A DNA stretch of 64,000 nucleotides from Panax quinquefolius (GCA_020205615.1 CM035153.1:100399735-100463734); one strand, 5' to 3'; counted from the first letter of the stretch, positions 49,701 through 60,889 are shown. Translations and numbers: made by a program. Notes: generated from the sequence alone by a model not told the origin.

Positions 49701-51247
49701 GATTCATCTTTGTTGGTAGCGGGTACATTTCCAGAAGGTAGTGAAACTACATCATCATGATTGATAGCCAGAACAGCAGAAGTCATTTGCTCTTCTAGAT
49801 GCATTACACCCTGATCAGATGCAGGGAGTGTGTTCTTGGAGCTATCTACAGTGACAGGCTCACTATCTTTCTTCGCTGACTTCAAATTTGATGCAGGTGA
49901 AGAAAGGGAAGTAACTTTCTTCTTCTTCCTAATCCTGTACGATGGTGCTTCACCAGAACCACCCCTCTTATGACCCTCATCTGGAGCTGTATCCCCTAGA
50001 GACACCTTCACTGCACTACTTCCAGCAGAATCATTGACCAGACTTCCATTACCAAAAACTGTAACTTTTTCTACTTTTTTCGGAGTCTTTTCAGAACTAG
50101 ATGGACAATCTGATTCATGTATGGAGTTGCCTGATTTAACAGAATGCTCAGAAAATTTCTTTTGTGGAGAATCAGACATAGTAACTTTCCTAACCTTTCT
50201 ATTCCTAGGTGTAAAACTCCGAGCTGGACTTGAATGAGCTGCCGCAATAGCCTTGGCTACTAATGCATTGGATTTGAAAGAAACATCAAGATCAACTGGG
50301 CTTCGTTCTCTCTCTTCCTCTAACCTCTGACTCGTATAGACAATGGGATCTTTATCTTTCTCTTTACCCTTAAAACTACCAAAATGTTGTTCATGGCTTC
50401 TATTATTCCTAACATCATTAGGCTTCCCTATCCTAAGTAAAACACTTTTCTTCTGTATCTGCTTCTTCGGCGGGGTTCGAAAAAAATCTTCTCTTTCCTC
50501 CCTCTCCCTATCCCTATTACTAAATCTACCAGAATCATAAATATCATGTTCCCGCCTCGCAGAAACAAATTCACAATTATGTTCCATATCCATGGATCCC
50601 CAGCTTCTATTTTCATCTCTATTATCATTCAAAAATCTCTCATTTTCCAATACAGAACCATAACGAGACTCATAATTTTGCCTAATTTCCCTTGTAAAGT
50701 TTAAATTATGAGAATCACTACCAAACTTATACCGATAACTATCATTATCAATATCATCATCAATTCTATCCCAGAAAAGCCGTTGACTTTGATTTTGAAT
50801 ATCATTACCGTTTTCTCTGTATGGAAATTCATCTCTAAAAGAAGACCTAGAATTAAGTTCAAAATCAGGGTTATAGTTAGTTGTTGGCCGATAGGGAGAA
50901 ACCCTTGATGGATCGGGCCAGGAGTTGGGGCTGGGAGGCGGGTAAGGGTTGTCTAATTCGGGTAAGCGGAATAGGGTTCGATTGGAAGAATTAGAAACCC
51001 TAGGTGGTGAGAGGTGGTGGTTGAGGAAGGTGAAATTTGATTGGTGGGGATTGAACGGCGGAGGAGGAGGAGGTGCCGGAGGTAGAGGAGGGTATAGCGG
51101 TGGCGGCGGCGGTGGATGGAACGGTGGCGGAGGGAGGTGATGGGTATCACGGTGGAGGATAACACGGCGGTGGTGGTTGTGATCGGAGGGGAAAGGAGGA
51201 AGAGGGCGGTGAGGAACGTACCTGTTACTGAACGACGGGAATTCCAT
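41156..51247 (-). CDS. C3H7: CCCH zinc-finger protein, C3H7/ZC3H3 family (10 exons, 1863 aa)
   Basis: By joining frames at GT/AG sites with consistent phase I obtain coding exons 51247-47227, 46544-46343, 46234-46084, 45954-45822, 45647-45573, 43423-43333, 43138-42868, 42757-42715, 42636-42533 and 41656-41156 (5592 nt including stop). The C-terminal third has five CCCH fingers (about residues 1602-1722): C-x8-C-x6-C-x3-H, two C-x7-C-x4-C-x3-H, C-x7-C-x5-C-x3-H and C-x8-C-x5-C-x3-H, preceded by the family block VRIGNGNQL...RWSLHTARL. This layout matches plant C3H7 and animal ZC3H3, nuclear RNA-binding proteins linked to mRNA 3' processing and export. The N-terminus is Pro/His-rich, then a long Ser/Asn-rich, mostly disordered region with basic NLS-like clusters (RKKKK, KAKRKR, KKRK). 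No stop or frameshift is seen, so the gene looks functional. The symbol is assigned by remembered similarity. Confidence 0.9.
41657..42532 (-). other. Intron 9 of the CCCH gene
   Basis: 876 bp, donor GAG|GTATTA, acceptor CTTGCAG|TGT. It contains a duplicated ACTTTCTTGTCCACTTGCAGA word (20-bp core, about 42360-42390). No other feature seen. Confidence 0.75.
43333..46544 (-). CDS. C3H7: Exons 2-6 of the CCCH gene
   Basis: Exon 2 46544-46343 (FSLVWRLSN, KRATYWQSS), exon 3 46234-46084 (RKLLLTRKRDTIYTRSKRG), exon 4 45954-45822 (EATLAVAAVQKKKRERT), exon 5 45647-45573 (FRIGSVRYKMDPTRRTLQR) and exon 6 43423-43333 (KSYVPRRLLIGNN). Phases are 1, 2, 0, 1, 1, 2 at the six boundaries, and each joins without a stop. 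The motif RIGxVRYKMD is, as I recall, conserved in this family. Intron 5 (45572-43424, 2.15 kb) is the longest. Confidence 0.85.
43424..45572 (-). other. Intron 5 of the CCCH gene, rich in simple repeats
   Basis: Contains (TA)n at about 44083-44124, a roughly 250-bp strongly T/C-rich tract on the plus strand at 44290-44535 (A/G-rich in the transcript), (GA)n at about 44743-44767, and a GC-richer patch with repeated GCAAGGCGC-like words at 44135-44250 that resembles a dispersed repeat. GGATTCG-type words recur at 44885-44965. No coding exon recognised. A lone GAGGGAGTA (about 44003) resembles a Stowaway end but lacks a partner. Confidence 0.7.
46545..47226 (-). other. Intron 1 of the CCCH gene with (GA)n and homopolymer runs
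   Basis: 682 bp. It holds (GA)n at about 46749-46781 and, on plus, poly-C followed by poly-A at about 47075-47122. Splice sites: donor G|GTAAAG at 47226, acceptor TTACAG at 46545. Confidence 0.8.
47227..51247 (-). CDS. C3H7: Exon 1 of the CCCH gene (4021 nt, residues 1-1341)
   Basis: One uninterrupted exon of 1340 codons plus one base. The ATG at 51247 (MEFPSFSNRY) is the first in frame and only about 40 bp downstream of a TATA-like sequence. Residues 35-70 are runs of Pro with His; about 240-300 are Arg/Glu/Lys-rich; the middle is Ser/Asp/Asn-rich; about 1010-1110 is again basic and looks conserved (PRVFTGPSF, SRTWHRTDSP). The frame runs on to a TGA at 47192, but the donor TTTG|GTAAAG at 47227/47226 matches in phase the acceptor at 46545/46544. 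The alternative donor AAAG|GTGCGT would break the phase. Confidence 0.88.
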
Positions 51248-51286
51248 AGGCGTCTGTCGCTTCCTTTGACAATTCTGCCTTCTCTC

Positions 51287-51293
51287 TATATAA
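51287..51293 (-). promoter_or_regulatory. C3H7: Candidate TATA box of the CCCH gene
   Basis: TTATATAG on the minus strand, about 40 bp upstream of the ATG. If used, the 5' UTR would be about 10 bp, unusually short; a start further upstream is possible. Confidence 0.22.
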
Positions 51294-52398
51294 CTATTTG
51301 TTATTTTTTGTATGGAAATACTTGATTGGACTTTTATTTAAAAGATAAATTGTCAATTGAATTTTTAGGTCAATTGTGTTGACCATAAGAGTAGACAAAA
51401 GCATGTTGTTTTGGATTTGGATTTGGATTTTGGATTTGGATTTGGATTTGGAAGAAAAAATGTTGGTAAGCATTAGGGATGTCAATTTTGAAAAGAGTCA
51501 ACTAGTATGAGTTTTGGGAATGTTCTTTATTTTTAAAAAGAATTTAGCAATTAATTTTCAAATAATATAAAACGGGGATATCAATTTTCAATAAAACGTG
51601 GGATATTGAAAGAAAAGTTCAAGAAAAAACACCATAAAACTTTTTTAAATTTTTTTTGGTATAAACTATACATAATTTAGATACAATGCAACATATGTAA
51701 AATCATAAGAGGCTTAACCAGAAAAATAATTAGGATTAACGCTTATTCGAATCAAAGCAAAAAAATAGCTATTCGAATTTGACTTAAAAAATTAAATTTA
51801 TACTCAAATTCGACTCAAGTTTAAATTGTATTTAAAAACTTTCTTTCTGGGTTCATTTCATTTCGAAATATTTATTCTTTCGAATTTGATTTTACTTAGG
51901 ACGATTTATATTAAATCTTCATGAACTTCAAATTAAACTCGAATTTGAGTCTTGTATAATAACTAGTTTTATAATAAATATAATTATAAATTAAATTTAT
52001 TATTTTACTTAGAAATGAGAAAATATATTTACTATTACACTTTACAAATATAAAATCACAATTAAAATTAAAAACAAAACAAAATAATAATAATTAATTA
52101 TCCTAATTTGATTTTATTTTGTATATATTATAAGAGAATGTATCGAGTATCTAATCGAATCTGTATCAATCGAGTATGTTTCGAATCACAATCAAAGAAT
52201 TCGAGTAGTTTGAATCTTAAAAAAGTCGAGTATAACCTTGTTCAAATTTTACTCATATTTTTTTCGAACTATTTTCATGCTCAAATTTGGATCATATTAT
52301 TAACGAATCCCAGTCTCCCTCGTATTTTTTCGAGTCGTGCTCGAACTGTTCGGTTCTTATACAACCTTAATCATATGTAAAAGGATAAAAGATGAGGA
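51294..52398. other. Upstream region of the CCCH gene
   Basis: No gene. It holds a (GGATTT)n hexamer run (about 51410-51452) and an AT-rich dispersed-repeat-like stretch (about 51730-52370) in which TTCGA and TCGAG words recur (AATTCGACTCAAG, AATTCGAGTAG, TTTCGAGTCGTGCTCGAA). I cannot place it in a family. Confidence 0.5.
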
Positions 52399-52650
52399 GG
52401 GGCCTGTTCGGGAATGACTTATTTTAAAATGATTTATAAGTTAAAATATAAGTTGACTTATAAGTTATTTTAAGTTGTGATTAATAAGTAAAAGCGTTCG
52501 GCATCAATTTGACTTATAAGTTAGAAATTAAGTTAAAACAAGTTATGAAGATATTCAGCTCATAATGACTTATAAGTTAAAATAATTGTAAAGATTGCTA
52601 AAAAGGACATTAATAACAAAAGATGCAAAATAGAATAGGGGTAAAATAGA
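52399..52650. mobile_element. hAT-like MITE fragment
   Basis: The left end GGGGCCTGTTCGGGAA resembles the terminal inverted repeat of many plant hAT MITEs, and the inside has repeated GACTTATAAGTTA words in both orientations. The matching right end is not seen before the LTR fragment at 52660, so it is probably truncated. Confidence 0.45.
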
Positions 52651-52659
52651 CATTACATT

Positions 52660-52686
52660 TGTGACGCCCCCAAAATAGATATACAT
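52660..52686 (-). repeat. 27-bp inverted LTR end abutting LTR D
   Basis: TGTGACGCCCCCAAAATAGA... is the reverse complement of the 3' end of this LTR family and is joined directly to the 5' end of LTR D (TGTAAGACCCC at 52687). It is either a remnant of an older minus-strand copy or an inverted artefact made at insertion. Confidence 0.85.
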
Positions 52687-55600
52687 TGTAAGACCCCAAC
52701 TTTTATGAATAAAGAATATTTTTCTCGAAATATATTTTTGAATATTATAGTGTGGATTTGATATAATGTTATAGTTATGGGTAATATTTATAAATTTTGC
52801 AAAATAAGCAAGTGGTTATATAATATTCTATTGCTCGTGAAATATTCGTTTTAACAGGGAATATTCGTACGACGGCACAATCATTGGTGGACCCCACAAC
52901 GAAAATATTGTAAGTAGTTAAAACCACGAAATTATCTTTTTATAAAAATAACGGCGAAAGTATTACTGTTAAAAGCTGTTGAACTACCCGGTAGTAAAAG
53001 TGCGATGTCTGGCGTGGTTGCGTAGTAGCACACGGTATTTATTATTGATGCTTACGTGAGAAGTCACTCGGTTATACTCAATTATTACTTTCGATAATTC
53101 TTGCATCATATCTCTCGTATTATTGATTCAATTATTGTCACATTATCATCTCGCATAATATATATTATTAAATCAATAATTGAGGCGACAAAGTTATTCA
53201 TATTATTATTTGCAATATTGATGATGTCTGAAGTTACATCGAGGAGAGTTTGGTCACCTAATTGTGCACAAATAAGGAGAAATTCTTATCGGAAAGCCCC
53301 CTCTTTCCTGGGAACGATCTGGTTGTTAAATATTGTGAATTATAATATTAATGATGAATAAGTTCGTGTTGATTAAAGATGAAATTGATAGTTCCATTGT
53401 GTTGAAATTATTAGTGTTAGTGAAAATCGACATTTATTTCGATAATAATTGATGTCTGGAGGTTATATTGACTAATCGGGTAATTAACTGGATAAATGAA
53501 CAATTAATTGCTATTAGTTCACATGCTTATAACTATGTGTTCACATGTGTGTACTATTGATTCACATAATTTACTATTAGGGGTGTTGGTACAAGATTGA
53601 TAATACTTGCATGACTAAATTAAAAATGAAGGTATAGATGAAGGTACTATACTGTAATTAGTTTTTTCAAATGATTGTACTATTGAGTCACATGATTTTA
53701 CTATTGATTCACATGATTTACTATTAGGGGAGGTGGTGCAAGTTTGATAATACTTGCAGGACTAAATTAAAAAGGAAGAAAAAGGGAAAGGTATTATACT
53801 GTAATATTTCGAGCCCTAAAATGTGTAATTATTGAAACTATATTTTCCTATAAATAGAAGTTCATTCTTCCTTCATTTCTCACCAATTCACTAAAGCTAT
53901 AGAAGCAATTATTATAGAGAGAAAAGAAGAAGTCTCTGCTTCCTCACTTTATTCCAATGTCAAGTTTTCTTACGAGGTAAGGGTATTATTTCTTTCGTAT
54001 TCATGAAGAGAGCTTCATTATTCCATTCTTTATTATTACATTGGAATAACTTTTATGCATCTTGATCTATCGCATGCACAGTGAATTCTGTTGTTATTTC
54101 ATTCTTTATTATTCGTTAGAATAACTTTTGTTTGTCTTGATTATATCGCATGCACAGTGAATCTGTTGTTATTCCATTCTTTATTATTTTGTTGGAATAT
54201 CACATGCATGCGGATTCTGCGCGTGATCTGGTTCCGTTCTTTATTATTACATTGGAATATCACATGCATGCGATTCTGGCGACTTTGGTTCCGTTCTTTA
54301 TTATTCTGTTGGAATAACCTGCCTGTGCGGTCTATCGCATGCTTGGTGAATTTTTCTGTTATTCCATTCTTTATTATTCTATTGGAATAACCTGTTTATG
54401 TGGATTACCACATGTATGGTGAATGATCCTTCGTATTCATTCTTTATTAAATTGTGGAAATGATCTGTCTACATGGATTAACCGCATGGCGGATGAAAAT
54501 CCATTTGCAGTTTCGTATATTCTATTATACTCGTATGAAATATCATTTCTTTTGTACTCGTCATGAAATAACATTTTATTTGGTATTTTTCTGTTACGAG
54601 TTACTATTCACGGGTTAGTATTCACCCAGTTACTATTAACTCTAGTATTATTCACTCGGGTATTCGGGGCACTTTTCATGCCGGAATACTATTCACGGGT
54701 TACTATTCACCCAAATTACTATTCACCCTAATATTATTCACTTTCGGTATTTGGGGTATTTTTAGGTAATGGGTACTATTCACGGGGTACTATTCCCAAA
54801 GTACTATTCATGATGAAAAATTAATTCTTTTCTGTCCAAATTATTTTTGGTACATGAATATTATTCTTGAATTTTACTCTACAAAGAAGTATCATGTTGA
54901 CAATTTGGACGTTATTAATTTCTAGATAAATTAAATTATAAATCTTTAAAATTTATCCTTGAACTTGTTTTATTGAATTATTGTGTCATTGTCATCATCC
55001 TCATGTTTATATTGTGATTAAAGTCATCTTTGGCTTACGTGCATAGATGAACTTGGTATGATTATGACCAGGGATTATTCGGTATAATCATGACATTATT
55101 CGGTATAATCATGACCGTAATGTGACGAATGATGTGGTAAAAGTCCTCATTGGCCTGTACTTCATTGATGGAGAGTTGTTGGTATGATTATGACCGAGGA
55201 TTATTCGGTATAATCATGACCATTGATGATTACATGAATATCCTGGTAGTAGTGCGAGGATGATTCGATTTTATTTATTATCTTTGAGTCTTAGCGATAA
55301 AGTTGATGAAAAACTTTTTAAATCATAGAAGATAGTAGATTTTATGCTCTACTTAACTCTTCTAATGGATTGCTTATTTCATTGCGAGTTGTTGATCTAA
55401 AAGCGGTTGTTTATTGTATTCTATCGGTTGTTATCTTGTTGAAGGATAAGGATAATTTATTCTGCGATTATCTTAGTCATAATATTTCTTCTTTGGGCTA
55501 GTTGAGCTCACCCTTTCTTTCACCGTTTCTCTTGAGAAATGAGAATATAGTTGGGACGAGTCGGGGAACGGATTGACGGTCCAGATGGTTGTTTTTGTAG

Positions 55601-55813
55601 TCCTCACTATTCTATAAAATAGTGTGACAATAAATCTAATGAGGACTCCATTGAGTGTGGATATTGTCTAGAAGGCAATATTCTTGTTTAAACTCTCAAC
55701 TATGTTTTGTCGTATTTTTATACGACAGTTGTATAATTAAGTTTGTATTTGATTTATGTACCATATTTTTGGCGACCCAAGATGGGTGATGTATACTGTT
55801 TTTTGGGCGTCAC
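52687..55813 (+). repeat. 5' LTR of element D (about 3.13 kb)
   Basis: TGTAAGACCCCAACTT at the start; the end TTTTGGGCGTCAC lacks the last base of the family's CGTCACA. It shares blocks with LTRs A, B and S (AAAATAAGCAAGTGGTTATA, the GAATAGTAAC array at 54594-54810), but differs in having a 57-75 bp tandem array at 54024-54480 and GGTATAATCATGACC repeats at 55055-55225. Confidence 0.88.
54024..54480 (+). repeat. Seven-unit tandem array (57-75 bp) in LTR D
   Basis: TTCTTTATTATT followed by GGAATA and a CGCATGCA-like word recurs at about 54028, 54103, 54178, 54238, 54295, 54368 and 54440. The 99-aa open frame over it is a by-product of the repeat. Confidence 0.88.
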
Positions 55814-55835
55814 GATTAATATCAAAGCTTAGGAT
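55814..55835 (+). other. Degenerate primer-binding site of element D
   Basis: GATTAATATCAAAGCTTAGG follows the LTR end; it aligns with TTGGTATC(G/A)AG-TTAGG in A with several changes. Confidence 0.65.
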
Positions 55836-55999
55836 ATGATCCTGGTGAGATGTGAGACAAGAACTAGGAGGAGAGATGAAAATTCCTTCGCTAGTATGAC
55901 CTACCTAAGTTTATTTGGTATTTAATTGGTCTCACGAGAGTATAGGGATAATATGTGATATGTCAATTAACCCTTGTTTTGTGGCGGTGTTTGAGAATG

Positions 56000-57130
56000 A
56001 CATCTGAAAATGTTGAGATAAGCAATGAAGCACATGAGGCCGTTGAGTCATTTTCAACCAAAAGGTAACGACCAACAACACGATAATAATCATCATCTCA
56101 AATGGCTGGCAGCCCATCGAAACAATGATAACCATCGTGGGGGAAATTATCATGCCAAGAATGGTAACCACTTCGGTGGTAATCATGGCCAAGATAATAG
56201 AAGTAAAAATTTCAAGAAGAGAAGGTTCAATAATGATTGAAAGACAGCAGCACAAGCACTTGTTGTTAAGGAAGGAGAACGACCGCCAGTTAGATGATAC
56301 AGATATGGAGAGGAGGGACACATAAGTCCAAACTGTCCACAACCTTCCAAGGTATATTTTAGTTGTGGAAAAGACGGTCACATAGCTCAATTTTGTCTTG
56401 TAGCGAAATCAAGTCCAGTTGGGACGGTGGCACCAAAGGCTGATACGGACAAAACAAAGTCGGTGGTTTTAGGAAGAGCGTTTGTCGTAACCTCCCAAAA
56501 AGCGAGGAATCCGAACGAGGTGATCACAGGTAAGCTAATCATAAACTCTAGTGAAGTTTATACTTTATTTGATATCGGTTCTACCCATTTTTTTCATTTC
56601 TCCTACTTGCGCTCAACATTTAAATTTGACTCCGGAGAAATTAGACTTTGACTTATCTATTGAAACTCCGTTGGGAGAAACCTTCATTACATCCATTGTT
56701 TATAAGTCTTGTTTGATTCAAATCGGTAACCGCAAGTTACCTGTCGATCTTATTTCCTTGAAAATACTTGCATTTGATGTGATTTTAGGGATTGATTGGT
56801 TAACTACTCATCATGCTAAAATCGATTATTTTCGTAAGGTTGTTAGCTTTCATATTCCTAACCAACCTATTATGCGAATTCAAGCAACCAAACCACTAAA
56901 ATCAATCAATGTCATATCAAGTCATAAAGCTATTCGTTTATTGAAAAATGGATGTCAAGCTTTCTTAGCCCATGTCACTGATTTAAATAAAAATACGTCA
57001 GATTTGAATGATATTTCTATTGTTAATAAATTTCCTGACGTATTCCCTGAAGAACTTTCTGGCCTACCCTCAGAGCGTGAAATTGAATTTTGTATCGACC
57101 TTGAATCCGATACAAAACCCATTTTCAAAG
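56000..57130 (+). pseudogene. Gag tail and protease of element D
   Basis: From about 56030 a broken frame carries the basic linker, then a knuckle with changed residues (YRYGEEGHISPNC, where Cys is expected at the second Tyr) and a second knuckle CGKDGHIAQFC (about 56365-56397). 56427-56651 leads into the protease site LFDIGSTHFF, where the usual Ser/Thr after Asp is Ile, and a frameshift. 56551-57213 continues with NLTPEKLDF, FDVILGIDWLTTHHAK and VFPEELSGLPSEREIEF. The N-terminal gag core is missing, as only about 180 bp separate the primer-binding site from this tail. Confidence 0.82.
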
Positions 57131-58003
57131 CCCCATATCGAATAGCTCTATTGAAATTGAGAGTTAAAACCCAACTACTGAGAATTGTTAGACATCGGTT
57201 TCATTCATCCTAAATCGTCTCCTTGGGGTGCTCCTGTTCTATTCGTGAAGAAGAAAGATGGAAGTATGCGACTTTGTATTGATTATCGGGAGTTGAATCA
57301 TGTCACCGTCAAAAATAGGTACCCGTTGCCTCGCATTGATGACCTGTTTGACAAGTTGCAAGGAGCCAAATTCTTTTCAAAGATTGATCTTCATTCCAGA
57401 TATCATTAGTTGAAGATTAAAACTGATGACATTCCAAAGACTGCTTTCAAAACTTGGTCCGCATTATGAATTCCTAGTCATGTCTTTTGGATGGACTAAT
57501 GCTCCTGCTGCCTTTATGGACATGATGAACCGAGTATTCAAGGAATATTTAGATCACTTTGTGGTCGTCTTTATTGATGACATCCTCATATACTCCAAAA
57601 CCCGTGAAGACCATGAGCAACACTTGAAGCTGATACTCCAAAAGCTTAGTGAAAACAAGTTATATGCCAAGTTTAAGAAATGTGAGTTCTGGCTTGAGGA
57701 AGTTGCATTCCTTGGGCACGTAATATCAAATCATGGAATATCTGTTGACCCGACAAAGATTGAAGCAATTCAAAGTGGGAAGCAACCTAAGTCGATGAAC
57801 GAAATCGTAGCTTTCTCGGCTTAGGTGGTTATTATCGAGATTAAGTAGAAGGGTTTTCTCGAATCGCTACTCCATTAACTCGGTGACTCGAAAGATACAA
57901 AATTTAGTTGGAGCGAGGAATGTGAAAAGAGTTTTCAAGAACTCGAGAGGAGACTCATTTCAAACACTGTTACGACAATACCATCTGGCTCGGAGGGATT
58001 TGT
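57131..58003 (+). pseudogene. Reverse transcriptase of element D, truncated by element B
   Basis: 57185-57409 has [21 protein letters not shown] (19-20 residue RT start motif region), LCIDYRELN and [11 protein letters not shown] followed by a TAG. 57426-57824 has [17 protein letters not shown], the catalytic [21 protein letters not shown]; frameshifts follow near 57820. The last readable text is the start of RNase H (FSWSEECEKSFQEL, IPSGSEGF), where LTR B begins. Confidence 0.88.
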
Positions 58004-60817
58004 TGTGACGCCCCCAAAATAGGTATACACAACACCCATTCTGAGTCGCCAAATACATGGTACAAGAAGCAAACTACAACTTTATTATTACAACAGTAAA
58101 ACTGTGAGTTTAAATCTGAATATTATCTTCTAGACAATATCTATACTCAAATAAATCCTCATCACATTTATTGATACATTATTTTACAAAATGGTGAGGA
58201 CTACTAAACAATCCTTTCTAAAACCTTCATTCCATACCCCCAACTAGTACTACTATTACATTCTCGCCTCACGAGAAGAAAAATGGAACAACAAGGAAAA
58301 GGGTGAGCTCAACTAGCCCAATAAAAGAATATTATGACTAAGATAATATACAACAAATTATCGTTAGTCTTCAACGAGGAAAAATCGATAGAATCAATAG
58401 ATGACAAGTTTCAGATCAATATTCGCGGCGAAATAATAATTTCATATAGAAGAGTTACGTAGAGAATGAAATCTACTATAATCTATGAATTTAACGGTCC
58501 ATCATCAATATTTTATCCTCGTAACACCAATCAATATTCATCTCAAATCAAATATTCATCATTTGCTACTGAAGCCAAAGATATTCATCGATCGGTCATG
58601 TTCATTTAAACACTGTTCATCTTTGCACTCTGAGCCAAAGATATTAATCAATCGGTCGTGTTCATCTCACTGACTCATCATCTTCTGCACTCTGAAAAGC
58701 CAAAGATATTCTTCAGAAATCATTCATCTTTGCACTACGAGCCAAAGATATTCAATAATATCATCATTTAAGGCGAGGATGATGAAAAATATTTTTAAAG
58801 AAACGAATCCAATTGAAACAAAATGACAAGGATTAAGGATTAAGGATTCGTACTTGGTTTTATCCACGCCCAAAAATACCTCAAAAATAATCATAGTGGT
58901 GTAAAATTCAAGAATGATCAAAACATGGATACAATCGGAGTTAGTATCCGAATAGATATTTTGGACAAAAAGAAGAAATTTTATTTTTCTATTGAATAGT
59001 CTGAGTATCGTGAATAGTCTTGAGTATGTGAATAGTCTTATATACGTGAATAGTAACTCACACACAAAAGATAGAAATTCCACAAAAAACATCTTCACGC
59101 TTCATGAATAGTACTCGTGAATAGTAACTCGTGAATAGTAACTTCATGAATAGTAACTCGTGAATAGTAACTCATGAATAGTAACCCATGAATAGTAACC
59201 CCAGAGCATGAAAAAGTTTCAAATTTGATAAAAACTTCAGGATCAACATTTCAACATAATGATATTGAAGAAATAATATCATTACAAAAAAAATAATATC
59301 CCTTACCTCGAAAGATCGATCTTTACAATTGAAACAGGATATAAAGCTATGACTTGGACTTGCACAGTATAGCAATACTCAAAGTATACTCAAAATACTC
59401 ACAAGAATACGCCGATAATATAGAGAGAAAACTTGAGTTACGGTGTGATTTTCAATTCTAACCTAAGCACCTATTTATAGAAATTGCTTAGAACACCAAA
59501 GCGAAAAATTTAATAAATTAATAATATAATTATATTATTTTCTACACATGTCTAGAATCTGATTTCAGCCATCAAACACATGCCACCTTCTAGAAAAAAA
59601 TAAGAAAAAACGTTTTTCTAATTTTAAATATTTTAAACTTCAAAATCAATTATTTGAACTTGAACTTCAATAATTCATAATAAATAGCCCTTTCATCAGA
59701 AAATTCGAATCTCACGAGTTTTTATAGGAAATTCAATTCTCTACAACTTTGCGGAAGAAAGTTTTTCCAAATTCCAATCGAAATTGACCAAATCCACAAG
59801 CGGGTGATTTTACAAGTTTATAATCAAATTTCGATCGATAATTGTGTCCACCAACACACAAAACATGTGTTAAACATTTAATGCCACAAAATACTCTTTC
59901 TCCTCATATACTCATATATCCCACATTCATTGTAAAAATATCACCGTTAATATATTATTAAAATAATATATTTAAATGAATTATTTTATCGAAAAAGATA
60001 AAATATTAATTTTCAACAATTGTCATTTTAAAAATTTTCTCCATCTATATCCACATAAAATCAATATTTTCCTCATCATATAAATCAATAATTAATTATT
60101 CACAAATAATATTACGAATCACAATGTTGACACCAGCGGTTCCTCAGGAAAGAGGGCTTTCCAATAAGAATTTCTTCTTCTTTGCGGCCTTGATTAGGTG
60201 ACCAAACCTCTCCTTAGACGAACTTTCTAGACATTGCCAATAATATTATCTAATAATATTATTCGATAATATGAATTATTGCTTCGATAATGAAAGATCT
60301 TGTGTAATGACAATTATTGAAACAATGAAGATATAAAATATCAACGCACAATTATTAACTCGATAAAATCTTTGAGCGATAATTCATCGTAACCATTATT
60401 GAGTAGTGCCTTCTTACGTAAGAATCAATAATTGGTGCAATACCAAGTCTTCTTTGTTCAACAACGGCGTATTAGTGTGTTTTAACCAACGGGTATTCCA
60501 ACGATGATACTTGGTAACAACTACGCCGTTATTTAAAAACAACTTATATTTGTCGTTTTTCTTCATCCAACCGCTTTCGTTATGGGGCCCACACATGGGC
60601 TGCTACCAGTCGTGCGAATATTCCCGAATAGTATTTAATATTCCACGACCAAACGAATATTCCCGGACAATGATGAATATTTTATAACCACTTGCTTATT
60701 TTGAAATATTTGCATATTTAACCCTTAACTATCCACATTAATCAAATCAACCCTTACTATTTCAAAATAATAAATAAAGGAAATTCCTTTTATTTAAAAA
60801 AATTTGAGGTCTTACAA
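58004..60817 (-). repeat. 3' LTR of element B (2.81 kb)
   Basis: On the minus strand TGTAAGACCTC to GGGGGCGTCACA. It aligns along its length with LTR A (3666-6522) and LTR S. The arrays are at 58556-58752 and 58991-59202. Compared with A it repeatedly has CG where A has CAG. Confidence 0.93.
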
Positions 60818-60830
60818 CCTCCCTCCTTAT
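60818..60830 (-). other. Polypurine tract of element B
   Basis: AAGGAGGGAGGT on the minus strand, directly before TGTAAGACC. The text just upstream, ATTTCGAGGACGAAATTTC, is the usual 3' end of plant chromovirus internal regions. Confidence 0.9.
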
Positions 60831-60889
60831 GAAATTTCGTCCTCGAAATTGACGTGCGATACTGGTGTTTTGAAAAGGTGAGGATACCT

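Larger units (their letters stand above)
52687..58003 (+). mobile_element. Ty3/gypsy element D, 5' part, interrupted by element B
   Basis: 5' LTR (52687-55813), altered primer-binding site, gag tail, protease and RT on the plus strand. The reading stops at 58003 where LTR B begins in the opposite orientation. The rest of D should resume beyond element B, past the window end. LTR ends and protease/RT sequence place it with A, B and S, but it keeps the RT core that A and B lack. Confidence 0.88.

Noticed and set aside
50949..51140. Glycine-rich open frame on plus
   Set aside because: Antisense of the proline-rich start of the CCCH protein; Gly codons mirror Pro codons.
54091..54390. 99-aa open frame on plus
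   Set aside because: It lies wholly inside the tandem array of LTR D and its protein repeats because the DNA does; no sign of a gene.
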